Below are positions 50,147 through 58,002 of a stretch of 64,000 bases of DNA, piece after piece. Where the stretch lies: NCBI GenBank assembly GCA_025997595.1, contig BNUU01000003.1:24234-88233 (forward strand). Reading direction: 5' to 3'. Below the pieces are notes generated by a model. The model did no database searches. It worked only from the letters and a program-made list of their open reading frames with translations, and had not been told where the DNA came from. The DNA is from Spirochaetia bacterium. GTDB taxonomy: Bacteria; Spirochaetota; Spirochaetia; Treponematales; Breznakiellaceae. How positions within the stretch are numbered: the first letter of the stretch is position 1; each line of letters opens with the position of its first letter. The translations under genes and the position numbers were made by a program.

Positions 50147-50251
50147 TCAAGTAGTATACGCCATTAAAACGGCGTATACTACTACGTTAGACGATATTAA
50201 AACATCGTCTAACGCCGTTGTTTGTGCCATTGAAACGGCACAAACAACGTT
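50147..50251. mobile_element. 105-bp three-hairpin element, second sequence family
   Basis: Three hairpins in a row, arms 12, 11 and 13 bp (GTAGTATACGCC; CGTTAGACGAT; CGTTGTTTGTGCC), each with an 8-nt loop ATTAAAAC, ATTAAAAC or ATTGAAAC. The flank ATTTG occurs on both sides (50142-50146 and 50252-50256). Same length and plan as 4865-4969 but different stem sequences. Sits just before the start of the phosphoesterase gene. Confidence 0.8.
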
Positions 50252-50261
50252 ATTTGGGGGA

Positions 50262-50309
50262 AATGTCTTGTTTTCTTCCCTCTGTGTCCTCTGTGGTTAA
50301 TTTCTTCCC
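50262..50309. repeat. Half of a TGTGTCC...GTGGTTAA repeat
   Basis: CTCTGTGTCCTCTGTGGTTAA matches the right arm of the hairpin repeats A-F; the left arm is absent. Separates the phosphoesterase promoter region from the end of the cyclase gene. Confidence 0.55.
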
Positions 50310-50960
50310 CTACTCCACCGTCGCAAAGGCCCGCGTAGGCGAGCCGCCGAAGCCCCGCAGGTTCAGGGGTACGGCGGTAAAGGTACAGCTTTCGTATTTC
50401 AGCAATTCCTCCGGGAAGATCAGTTCTTCCGCCAGCCATAGGCCGGCGCCCAGAAAAGCATTATGGCAGGGCAGGCTGGTCCCTTCGTACCAGCCGCCCA
50501 TGGAGAGGCCGTCGGTGCCGACCCCTTTTACCCCTTTGGCAATGAGCAGCTCCGCCCCTTCTTTGGTCATCCAGGGCCAGTCGTGGCAGTATTCGGCGGA
50601 ATGGCTGCGTTTGCGGGCCCAGCCGGTGCAGCAAAGGACAATATCCCCCTTTTGAACCTTCGCCAAATGTTTTTCCAGATGTTCAGGCCCGATACCGGTA
50701 CGGGCCGCGATACCCGTCAGGTTGACTATCCAGGCCCTGCCGATAAAAGCGTCCAGGGGGATTTCGTCGATGGTCTTCCCCTGGGGGACAAAGTGATAGG
50801 GGGCGTCCAGATGGGTACCGGTGTGGACATTCATGTTGATCCGCTCCGTGACAGCCCCGCCGTTGACGTGCACATCTTCAAGGGTGAATTCAGCAAGGCC
50901 ATGGGTAGGCCAGGCCGGGCAATTATGGTACAGGGGAACCGAAAGATCAAAATATTTCAT
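50310..50960 (-). CDS. Cyclase-family metal hydrolase (kynurenine formamidase-like)
   Basis: 216 residues. Metal-binding motif NVHTGTHLDAPYHFVPQGK (HxGTHxDxPxHF) near residue 44, and KGVKGVGTDGLSMGG. The fold covers kynurenine formamidases, isatin hydrolases and related enzymes; the substrate cannot be deduced here. No tryptophan-degradation genes nearby. Confidence 0.88.
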   Translation of the reverse strand: MKYFDLSVPLYHNCPAWPTHGLAEFTLEDVHVNGGAVTERINMNVHTGTHLDAPYHFVPQGKTIDEIPLDAFIGRAWIVNLTGIAARTGIGPEHLEKHLAKVQKGDIVLCCTGWARKRSHSAEYCHDWPWMTKEGAELLIAKGVKGVGTDGLSMGGWYEGTSLPCHNAFLGAGLWLAEELIFPEELLKYESCTFTAVPLNLRGFGGSPTRAFATVE

Positions 50961-51014
50961 GGCGCCTCCTCATGGGGATTATTACCCATGATTATAACAT
51001 GATATATTAAAGAA

Positions 51015-51638
51015 ATGACCATCTGGTTTGCCACGGGAAATGCCCACAAAAAAGCTGAACTTGCCGCAGTCTTGCAGGAACATGAAATCCGCATCCCCGC
51101 CGACGCGGGCATCGAATTTGACCCGGAAGAAACCGGCGCCACCTTTTTGGAAAATGCCCTTATCAAGGCCCGCGCCCTTTATCGCCTGACCGCAGAAAAG
51201 GGCCTGGCAGACCCCATCATCGCCGATGATTCGGGGCTTTGCGTGGACGCCCTTGGCGGCCGACCGGGGATCTATTCGGCCCGATACCAAGGTGTCGGCC
51301 GATACGGGAGCGAAGGCGGCAAAAAACCGGACGCCGCAGAACGGAACGCCCTGCTCCTGCGGGAACTGGGGGATAACCCGAACCGGAAGGCCCGGTTCGT
51401 CTGCGCCATGGTCCTGCTTTTCAGCGAAGATCGGTTTTTTGCCGTACAGGAAACCCTGGAGGGCGAAATTATCAGCCGCGCCGAAGGAAAGCGGGGCGGC
51501 GGCGGCTTCGGCTACGATCCCATTCTTTGGCTGCCGGAACTGGGCCGCACCGTGGCAGAACTTTCGGAGGAAGAGAAGAACCGCATCAGTCACCGGGGAA
51601 AGGCGGCAATGGCACTTGCAAAATTACTTGGAGGATGA
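51015..51638 (+). CDS. rdgB: Non-canonical purine NTP pyrophosphatase (RdgB/HAM1)
   Basis: 207 residues. IWFATGNAHKKAELAAVL at the start, DDSGLCVDALGGRPGIYSAR mid-protein and GGGGFGYDPILWLPELGRTV, then SHRGKAAMALAKLL. Hydrolyses ITP, XTP and dITP to keep them out of nucleic acids. ATG 51015. Its end abuts the promoter of the RelB/zeta pair. Confidence 0.97.
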   Translation: MTIWFATGNAHKKAELAAVLQEHEIRIPADAGIEFDPEETGATFLENALIKARALYRLTAEKGLADPIIADDSGLCVDALGGRPGIYSARYQGVGRYGSEGGKKPDAAERNALLLRELGDNPNRKARFVCAMVLLFSEDRFFAVQETLEGEIISRAEGKRGGGGFGYDPILWLPELGRTVAELSEEEKNRISHRGKAAMALAKLLGG

Positions 51639-51654
51639 TTGGAAATTCTTTGTG

Positions 51655-51683
51655 TTGACAATGGCTACCCAATGGCTTATATT
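51655..51683 (+). promoter_or_regulatory. Promoter of the RelB-like/zeta operon, predicted leaderless
   Basis: TTGACA (51655-51660), 17-bp spacer, TATATT (51678-51683), then 6 nt to the ATG at 51690. Same geometry as the antitoxin promoters at 6673, 15399 and 18490. It overlaps an apparent longer open frame starting at 51639, which would then not be the true start. Confidence 0.65.
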
Positions 51684-51689
51684 TTAAAT

Positions 51690-52028
51690 ATGGTTGAACC
51701 AAGGTTAAACATTCGGATCGATGAAAAAATCAAAAATCAGGCCGATGAGGTTTTCCACAAACTCGGGCTCAACATGAGTACCGGAATTACTATTTATCTG
51801 ACCCAGGTGGCTGCCCGGCAAGGAATCCCCTTTCCCCTGACCCTGGAAAACCCTTCTGAAATCAGCAAAAAAGCGGACTCCCTTCAAAGCAACGCCAATA
51901 GCGCGGTACAGGAAGCGGTTAGCGAAATGAAAGCAAAGGGGATTCCGGTTGCCCGCTATGATCCGGTAAAAAAACAACCCTATCTGGAATTGCCCAATGG
52001 AAAAAAGCAGTACCATATCGGGAAATAA
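51690..52028 (+). CDS. RelB/DinJ-like antitoxin
   Basis: 112 residues from ATG 51690. The ribbon-helix-helix start (EPRLNIRIDEKIKNQADEVF, then HKLGLNMSTGITIYLTQVAA) is characteristic of RelB/DinJ. The tail (PVARYDPVKKQPYLELPNGK) is the toxin-binding part. Usually partnered with a RelE/YafQ toxin; here the next gene is a zeta-type kinase. In-frame ATGs at 51639 and 51672 are also possible. Confidence 0.82.
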   Translation: MVEPRLNIRIDEKIKNQADEVFHKLGLNMSTGITIYLTQVAARQGIPFPLTLENPSEISKKADSLQSNANSAVQEAVSEMKAKGIPVARYDPVKKQPYLELPNGKKQYHIGK

Positions 52029-52587
52029 GCCGAAAATTCTCTGTTTTTCCGGACCGAATGGTTCCGGGAAAAGTACAATAACCAAAACTGAGGAAATCAC
52101 CGGTCTCTATATAAATGCCGATGAAATCAAGAAACAACGGGTTTGCAGCGATCTTGATGCTGCCGGGGAAGCGGAAAAACTCAGGGAATGGTGCTTAAAG
52201 GAAAAACGGGATTTTACTTTTGAGACCGTTCTTTCAACCGGGCGGAACATTGGGTTGTTGGAACGGGCCAGGAAAGCAGGCTATTACATAAAAACTATCT
52301 ATGTCCTTACCGCTGATCCGGCCCTCAATGTTTTTCGGGTTAAAAGCAGGGCTGCGGGCGGAGGCCATGACGTGCCGGAAGAAAAAATCCGCAGCCGTTA
52401 TTATAAATCTCTGGCAAATATACCGAGGCTGCTTAATTTTTGCGATGAATGTTATATCATTGACAATACTGATGAACCGGAAGTAATTTTTGCCAAAAAT
52501 GGTTCAGAACAGGTCTTTCGGGAAAATCAATACTGGAACCGGGAAAAGATCCAGCGATTGGTTGAAGGGGCGCTATACAATGAATGA
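51997..52587 (+). CDS. Zeta-toxin-family P-loop kinase
   Basis: 196 residues. P-loop FSGPNGSGKSTITK near residue 18, then LYINADEIKKQR, RDFTFETVLST and GYYIKTIYVLTADPALNVFR, the layout of zeta/AAA_33 kinases that phosphorylate UDP-activated sugars. Overlaps the antitoxin gene by 32 bp in another frame. Its stop overlaps ATGA with the helicase's longest frame. Confidence 0.9.
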   Translation: MEKSSTISGNKPKILCFSGPNGSGKSTITKTEEITGLYINADEIKKQRVCSDLDAAGEAEKLREWCLKEKRDFTFETVLSTGRNIGLLERARKAGYYIKTIYVLTADPALNVFRVKSRAAGGGHDVPEEKIRSRYYKSLANIPRLLNFCDECYIIDNTDEPEVIFAKNGSEQVFRENQYWNREKIQRLVEGALYNE

Positions 52588-52640
52588 TAATACCGGGGAT
52601 GCATTTAAAAAATATTCGCCGGGGTGATAGAAAAAATAAC

Positions 52641-54692
52641 ATGTCAAAACTAAACTTTGAAGCAGAACTCAACGGCCCCCAGCTCCGGGCGGTTACCGCC
52701 ATTGAAGGGCCGGTGCTGATCATCGCCGGGGCGGGTTCCGGAAAGACCCGGGTGATCACCTACCGGATCGCCCACATGCTGGAAACGGGGATTCCCCAGT
52801 CGGCAATACTGGCCCTGACCTTTACCAACAAGGCGGCCCGTGAAATGGAAAGCCGGGTCAAGGAGCTCACGGGTAAAAAACTGCAAAACCTTACCGTAAG
52901 TACCTTCCACGCCTTTGGGGTAAAAATTCTCCGGGATGAAATCGAAGTCCTGGGCTACCGGAAAAACTTTTCAATATATGATGAAACCGACCGGAATGAA
53001 CTCATCAAAGAAAGCCTGCGGGAACACCGGATTTCCACCGAAGGGGTGGACCTCTACAGCCTGGCCCAGCTTTTTTCCAATGTCAAAATCGGCCGGTATC
53101 AATGGGGAGACGGAGCGGACAGCGCCTGGGAACCGGTCTATAACGAATACCAGCAGAGTCTGAAAATCTTTAACGCCCTGGACTTTGACGACCTTTTGGG
53201 CCTGCCCATCAAACTCTTTGAAGAATTCCCCGAAGTCCTCGAAAAGTACCGCCGCCGCTACCGCTACATCATGGTGGATGAATTCCAGGATACCAGCCTT
53301 ATCCAGTACCGGCTGATGCGGCTCCTCGCGGGGGACGTTGCCGCAGGGCGCAGACACAACGTTTGCGTGGTGGGTGATGACGATCAGTCCATCTATTCCT
53401 GGCGGGGGGCCAGTTATGAAAACATCGCCCTCTTTGAAGAGGACTTCCCCGGCACCGAGGAAATCAAGCTGGAACAGAATTACCGTTCCACCACCACGAT
53501 TCTGGAGGCGGCAAATGGGGTCATTTCCAACAACACCAACCGCAAGGAAAAGACCCTCTGGTCCGGGAATACCGGGGGCAAGCCCATCGAGCTCTACCAT
53601 CCCCAAAACGAAAGTGATGAGGCTGATTTTATCGCCGCCCAGATAAAGAAGATCCGTTTCGATGAAAAACTCAACTACGATGATTTTGGGGTGCTGATCC
53701 GCACCAACTCCCAGACCGCCGGTATCGAAGAAGCCTTCCTGGCGGAGAACATCCCCTACCGGGTGTCCGGGGGGACCAGCTTTTTTCAGCGGAAGGAGAT
53801 CAAGGACATCCTCTCCTACCTGCGGGTCATCGCCAACCCCAATGACGATGTGAACCTTTTGCGGATCCTCAACACACCACGGCGGGGGATCGGCAAAAAC
53901 ACGATTGCAACCCTTTCGGAAATCGCAAAAAAGAACCATTCCAGCCTCTGGGACGCCCTGGATCGGCTGCGGTATATGAGAGAACACGGCCAGGAAAACC
54001 TCTTCCACGACCCGGCCATGGACAAAAACGCCGGGGAACTCCACAGCTTTATCACCCTTATCGAAACTTTCCGGGAAGAAATTCCGGGCAAAAAGGGTCT
54101 TTCCCAAAAGGTGAAGGGCCTGGTGGACACCATCGACTACTGGAGTTATCTCGTCGCCGAGTACAGCAAGAATGAAAAAATCGCCCGCTGGAAATTCGGC
54201 AACATCGGCTACCTCATCGAGACCATCGAACGCTGGGAAAGGGACCCGGACAACCTGGACCCCACCCTCTACCCCTACCTGAACCGCATCAGCCTCATCA
54301 CCCGTGACGACGGCGAGGACGAGGCCGGTAAGGGCAAGGTGAACCTCATGACCATCCATGCCTCCAAGGGCCTCGAGTTCCCCGTGGTCTTTATCGCCGG
54401 GGCGGAGGACGGCATCATCCCCCACGCCCGCAGCCTTGAAGAAGGGGACGGCAATATTGAAGAAGAACGGCGCCTCTTTTACGTGGCCATCACCCGCGCC
54501 CGTGACAAGCTTTATATCACCAGCTGTCTCAAGCGCCGCCGCCTCCAAAACACCATCGACTGCCTCCCCTCCCCCTTCCTCGCAGAGATCCCCAATCACC
54601 TCATCGAATACCACGAACCGGAAAAAGCTGAAGAAGTCGAAGGGCGCGCCGAGGACTTCTTTGCCCTGATAAAGGAAAAATTCGGCGGATAA
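52641..54692 (+). CDS. UvrD/Rep/PcrA-type ATP-dependent DNA helicase
   Basis: 683 residues from ATG 52641, where conserved sequence begins (LNGPQLRAVTAIEGPVLIIA); a frame upstream to 52584 is not conserved. Motif I AGAGSGKTRVITYRI, motif II YIMVDEFQDTS, motif III VVGDDDQSIYSWRGA, and C-terminal motifs MTIHASKGLEFPVVFIAGAE and VAITRARDKLYI. Shorter than typical PcrA at the C-terminus. Acts in repair and replication restart. Confidence 0.94.
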   Translation: MSKLNFEAELNGPQLRAVTAIEGPVLIIAGAGSGKTRVITYRIAHMLETGIPQSAILALTFTNKAAREMESRVKELTGKKLQNLTVSTFHAFGVKILRDEIEVLGYRKNFSIYDETDRNELIKESLREHRISTEGVDLYSLAQLFSNVKIGRYQWGDGADSAWEPVYNEYQQSLKIFNALDFDDLLGLPIKLFEEFPEVLEKYRRRYRYIMVDEFQDTSLIQYRLMRLLAGDVAAGRRHNVCVVGDDDQSIYSWRGASYENIALFEEDFPGTEEIKLEQNYRSTTTILEAANGVISNNTNRKEKTLWSGNTGGKPIELYHPQNESDEADFIAAQIKKIRFDEKLNYDDFGVLIRTNSQTAGIEEAFLAENIPYRVSGGTSFFQRKEIKDILSYLRVIANPNDDVNLLRILNTPRRGIGKNTIATLSEIAKKNHSSLWDALDRLRYMREHGQENLFHDPAMDKNAGELHSFITLIETFREEIPGKKGLSQKVKGLVDTIDYWSYLVAEYSKNEKIARWKFGNIGYLIETIERWERDPDNLDPTLYPYLNRISLITRDDGEDEAGKGKVNLMTIHASKGLEFPVVFIAGAEDGIIPHARSLEEGDGNIEEERRLFYVAITRARDKLYITSCLKRRRLQNTIDCLPSPFLAEIPNHLIEYHEPEKAEEVEGRAEDFFALIKEKFGG

Positions 54693-54746
54693 CACCTATT
54701 CCCAAGGTAACAATATCAACAAAGCTCCTGCCTATACCCACAGAGG

Positions 54747-54916
54747 CCCCAGCCCCCATGCAACCGGAGTTTTGTTACGGGCACGCCTGGAATAAAGGCG
54801 GAGGGGGTGGCACGGAAAGCCGTGACCCTCTTTAGAGGGGCATGGCTTTCCATGCCAGGACCCCCAACATTGTTCTGCGTGCCCGTGGGACCGCCACGGT
54901 TGCATGGGGGCTGGGG
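54747..54916. repeat. Long nested inverted repeat
   Basis: 19-bp outer arms CCCCAGCCCCCATGCAACC (54747-54765) and complement (54898-54916). Inside lie ACGGGCACGC/GCGTGCCCGT and a third pair GGCACGGAAAGCC/GGCTTTCCATGCC. The three nested stems form one long hairpin. It follows the helicase gene; the nearest T-rich sequence (ACATTTTTG) starts just after the outer arm, so termination is possible. No gene lies here. Confidence 0.8.
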
Positions 54917-54945
54917 ACATTTTTGATAAATTTGTCAAAAATGAC

Positions 54946-54974
54946 TTGACATTTTATTTATTATGGTTTAATCT
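54946..54974 (+). promoter_or_regulatory. Strong sigma-70-type promoter upstream of the RRM protein gene
   Basis: TTGACA (54946-54951), 17-bp spacer, TAATCT (54969-54974). Transcription would start near 54982, giving a leader of about 250 nt before the RRM gene that includes the small ORF at 55119. Confidence 0.7.
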
Positions 54975-55118
54975 TATTTTCAAGAGTTGGAAGCTCCCAG
55001 ACATTACCATTATCTTTTCTAAATACATTTAGAATTCTGATATTTTAAGATACTGTTTTCAGTTAATTTACAAAATACCCAGATTATCTTATTTGCGATC
55101 ATGAAAGGAAAATCCTAA

Positions 55119-55250
55119 ATGTCCCGTCCCAGCTTGGATCTGTATCAAGGGAAGCCTTTATACAGGTTATCGCTTATCGTGGATGAGCGGACTACAAAAG
55201 TCCCGGAAATCCGGGCAAAGGAAGCCTTATGGCTAAAAAATTATATGTAG
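55119..55250 (+). CDS. Small upstream ORF overlapping the RRM gene
   Basis: 43 residues (MSRPSLDLYQGKPLYRLSLI onward), with AAAGGA eight to ten bases before the ATG. It ends 22 bp inside the RRM gene in another frame. The RRM start has its own AAGGAAG inside this ORF. It could be a regulatory leader; there is no homology evidence. Confidence 0.4.
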   Translation: MSRPSLDLYQGKPLYRLSLIVDERTTKVPEIRAKEALWLKNYM

Positions 55251-55498
55251 GAAATCTTTCCTACAATACCTACGAAGACAACCTCCGCACGCTCTTCGCC
55301 CAGTACGGCACGGTTGAATCGGTCAAGATCATCACCGACCGGGACACGGGCAACTCCAAGGGCTTTGCCTTTGTGGAAATGAGCACCGATGCGGAAGCCC
55401 AGGCTGCGATCAACGGCACCAACAGTGTCGAACTTGACGGCCGGGCCATCAAGGTGAACGAGGCGATGGACAAACCCCGCCGCGAGAGCCGCTGGTAG
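55229..55498 (+). CDS. RNA-binding protein with one RRM domain
   Basis: 89 residues, a single RRM: RNP2 KLYVGNLSY at residues 4-12 and RNP1 KGFAFVEM near 44-51. Similar small RRM proteins are common in spirochaetes, cyanobacteria and others, and are often cold-induced. The long leader and strong promoter fit post-transcriptional control. The 3' side has a 16-bp-arm hairpin. Confidence 0.95.
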   Translation: MAKKLYVGNLSYNTYEDNLRTLFAQYGTVESVKIITDRDTGNSKGFAFVEMSTDAEAQAAINGTNSVELDGRAIKVNEAMDKPRRESRW

Positions 55499-55504
55499 TA
55501 GGTC

Positions 55505-55545
55505 CACAGATTAACACGGATCATAATTTTCCGTGTTAATCTGTG
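55505..55545. repeat. Hairpin, CACAGATTAACACGGA type
   Basis: Perfect 16-bp arms CACAGATTAACACGGA and its complement (55505-55520, 55530-55545) six bases after the RRM gene stop. No T tract, so terminator function is uncertain. The same kind of sequence is widespread in bacterial genomes as a dispersed repeat. Confidence 0.7.
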
Positions 55546-55621
55546 AGATCCGTGGATAAATTCCCGGCTTCTTTAGTTCTTCGTTGACTTTTCACCCAAT
55601 TTCCCTCAAAATAAATAATAT

Positions 55622-55987
55622 ATGACCCAGTCTTTGGAAGATTATCTTGAAATGGTCAGTTTTCTCGCCGATGAGGGGGAGGTCCGGGTAACGGACATCG
55701 CTTCCCGGCTTGCGGTGAGCAAGCCTTCGGTGCTTACCGCCCTCAAGGTTCTGGAAGAACAGGGGCTGATTGAGCATGAGCGCTACCGGACCGTGCGCCT
55801 TACCCCGGCAGGGGCGGCTCAGGCGGCGGAAATCCGGGACCGGCACAGTTTTTTGACCGGTTTTTTACAGGATATCGTGGGGGTCAGCGCCGAAACTGCA
55901 GAAAAGGACGCCTGCAAGATGGAACACCTCCTTTCCGAAGAAACCTTCAAAAAAATAAAAGCCCTGGTTAACACGAAGAAAAAATAG
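55622..55987 (+). CDS. DtxR/MntR-like metal-dependent repressor
   Basis: 121 residues. Winged-HTH start (MTQSLEDYLEMVSFLADEGE, VRVTDIASRLAVSKPSVLTA and LKVLEEQGLIEHERYRTVRL), then the dimerisation helices with KDACKMEHLLSEETFKKI, containing the conserved E-H pair used for metal binding. Shorter than DtxR because the SH3-like C-terminal domain is absent, as in MntR. Likely regulates manganese or iron uptake. Confidence 0.92.
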   Translation: MTQSLEDYLEMVSFLADEGEVRVTDIASRLAVSKPSVLTALKVLEEQGLIEHERYRTVRLTPAGAAQAAEIRDRHSFLTGFLQDIVGVSAETAEKDACKMEHLLSEETFKKIKALVNTKKK

Positions 55988-55988
55988 A

Positions 55989-56759
55989 TCAGCGGTAATA
56001 GTCAATCTTCCAGAGGAAGAGTCCCCGGGCAGGGGCCGTGGGGCCCGCAAGGCGGCGGTCCCCGGATTCGATGGCCTTTTTCAGCTCCCCTGCGGGAATG
56101 CCCCGTTCCTCATAGTGTAAAAGGGTTCCCACAACCGAACGGACCATCTTCCACAAAAAGGCGTTGGCGCTGATCTCAAAGATCAACATATCACCCTGGA
56201 TAAAAAAATGGGCCCCTGAAATATAACGGCTCCGGGATTTGCTTGCATCCTGGGGGCTTGCGAAAAGGGAGCAGTCCCGTTCTCCCAAAAGAAGCCGCCC
56301 GTAATCATTGAGGATATCAAGCCGGGGATGACGCCAGGTCTGGAGCGCGTAACGGCCTTCCTGGGGCAGGGCATGGCGGCCGCAGATCAGCTGGTAGCGG
56401 TAGGTCCGCATTTTTGCGTCGAAGCGGGCGTGAAAATCCGGCAGGGTTTCCGCCGCTTCAAGGATACGGACATCCTGGGGCAGGAGGCTGTTCAGGGCGG
56501 GAACAAAGCGATCCGCGCCGATACTGCGGATCCCAGTATAAAAATTGGCAGCCTGCCCCGCCGCATGGACGCCGGCGTCGGTCCGGCCCGAACCGGTTAG
56601 ATGCACCTTTTCCTTATGGAGCTTTTCCAGGGCCGTTTCGATGGTCCCCTGCACGGTACGCACTTTGAGTGAAGAAAGCCCCTGGCTTTCTTCGTTCTGG
56701 CGCTGCCAACCGGAAAAATCGGTACCATCGTAGGCTATCAATAATTTGATATTTCTCAT
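55989..56759 (-). CDS. truA: tRNA pseudouridine synthase A
   Basis: 256 residues. Catalytic aspartate in GSGRTDAGVHAAGQAANFY near residue 60, with IKLLIAYDGTDFSGWQRQ at the start and FLWKMVRSVVGTLLHYEERG near the C-terminus. Modifies positions 38-40 of tRNA anticodon arms. Convergent with the DtxR-like gene, one base apart. Confidence 0.97.
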   Translation of the reverse strand: MRNIKLLIAYDGTDFSGWQRQNEESQGLSSLKVRTVQGTIETALEKLHKEKVHLTGSGRTDAGVHAAGQAANFYTGIRSIGADRFVPALNSLLPQDVRILEAAETLPDFHARFDAKMRTYRYQLICGRHALPQEGRYALQTWRHPRLDILNDYGRLLLGERDCSLFASPQDASKSRSRYISGAHFFIQGDMLIFEISANAFLWKMVRSVVGTLLHYEERGIPAGELKKAIESGDRRLAGPTAPARGLFLWKIDYYR

Positions 56760-56767
56760 TACCGATT

Positions 56768-57628
56768 TTATACGCCGCTTTCGTTCAGTTCTTTATTGAT
56801 GGCGTCGTAAACTTGCCGGACGTGATCCATGAAGGGGCCGGGCTTGCCCTTGGACAATTTTCCCATGCCGAAAATCCGGGCGATGGTCCGGCGGGCGTCC
56901 TCCAGGGAAAATTTCCGCTGTTCAGGATCGCCTGAGGGGCCGTATTTGTAACGGAGGTAAGCGGCGAGGTAGAGGACCCCCTCGTAGGCATAGTTCTTGT
57001 CCGTGTCGGGGCCGAAATTGTTCAACCCCGAAAGGGTTTCTGTACCGTTCTGCTCCCTGCGGATCGCTTCGTTGTACAAAAACTGGGCCTTCCGCCTGAA
57101 CAGGATGGCAAGCCAGTCGTAATGCTGATTGGGATTTTTCCGGTCCATCTCATCCAGGAGCCAGGCGGCCCGCAGCGATGCAAGGCCCTGCTTGATGGTG
57201 GGGGAAACATCGGTGTCGTAATATTCATAGCACCGGAGTACCAGATACTGGGAGGCGGCCCCCTCCGCAAGCCCCCGGCTCTTGTGAAAATCAATCCCCG
57301 GAAAGATAAGCTCCGTGTCACCGACCCGCTGCTCCCGGTGGTTCCAAACCGCTCCCACATTTTTAGAGGGGAGACCGGAAAAGTCTGCATCCATCGAGGC
57401 AAACCAGCATTCGGGGCAGACCGTGGCCTGATAGGCCAGGGGGTAGAGCTCGCCGTATTTGGCGGAAGGCTCATAGAGGCGGTGGAGTTCCTCGGTAAGC
57501 CCGCCGGCGATGAGCCGTCCGCTTCCGGAGTGGAGTTCTTCCTTGTGAAACGTGGCGTCACACGCCGGGCAGGTATATTCTTTCCTGGAAAGAAAGGAAA
57601 CCTTCAGTTCCTTCTCGTCACTGCTCAT
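56768..57628 (-). CDS. DUF2225 family protein
   Basis: 286 residues. N-terminal zinc-binding pairs YTCPACDATF and VCPECWF (CxxC...CxxC), followed by a helical domain typical of DUF2225. Function unknown; widespread in spirochaetes and Firmicutes. Overlaps acpS by 4 bp. Confidence 0.85.
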   Translation of the reverse strand: MSSDEKELKVSFLSRKEYTCPACDATFHKEELHSGSGRLIAGGLTEELHRLYEPSAKYGELYPLAYQATVCPECWFASMDADFSGLPSKNVGAVWNHREQRVGDTELIFPGIDFHKSRGLAEGAASQYLVLRCYEYYDTDVSPTIKQGLASLRAAWLLDEMDRKNPNQHYDWLAILFRRKAQFLYNEAIRREQNGTETLSGLNNFGPDTDKNYAYEGVLYLAAYLRYKYGPSGDPEQRKFSLEDARRTIARIFGMGKLSKGKPGPFMDHVRQVYDAINKELNESGV

Positions 57629-58002
57629 CTTGCCTCCAACACCACCATGGCGATGGCGTTATCCCGCTCATGGGTCAGGGAAATATGCACCCGGTCGGCC
57701 CCGCTCCGGTGCAGCGCATCCCGAGCGGTATTGAACACCTGTACCGTGGGCCGCCCGTTGTGTTGATTCACCACCATAATATCCTTTAACACAATTCCCG
57801 CAAGCCCCGTCCCCAGGGCTTTACCAAAGGCTTCCTTGGCGGCAAAGCGGGCCGCAAGGGATAAAGCCGTCCCGCCCCCCCTGGACAGGGCGGATGCAAG
57901 CTCATCGGCATGAAAATACCGTTCCAGGAGCCCCGGGATGGTCTGCCACCTTTCCAGCCTGCGCACATGGACCACATCAACCCCGATACCTATTATCATC
58001 AT
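57625..58002 (-). CDS. acpS: Holo-[acyl-carrier-protein] synthase
   Basis: 125 residues. GIGVDVVHVRRLERW at the start, RFAAKEAFGKALGTG mid-protein and VHISLTHERDNAIAMVVLEA at the end. Transfers phosphopantetheine to acyl carrier protein. Overlaps neighbours on both sides by 4 bp. Confidence 0.96.
   Translation of the reverse strand: MMIIGIGVDVVHVRRLERWQTIPGLLERYFHADELASALSRGGGTALSLAARFAAKEAFGKALGTGLAGIVLKDIMVVNQHNGRPTVQVFNTARDALHRSGADRVHISLTHERDNAIAMVVLEAR

Noticed and set aside
50151..50249. CRISPR-like array
   Set aside because: The repeated unit is only the 8-nt loop; there are no constant-length spacers and no cas genes in the window.
52971..54695. 574-codon open frame antisense to the helicase gene
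   Set aside because: It lies wholly opposite a clear helicase with all motifs. The antisense frame has no recognisable domain and arises from GC-biased third positions.
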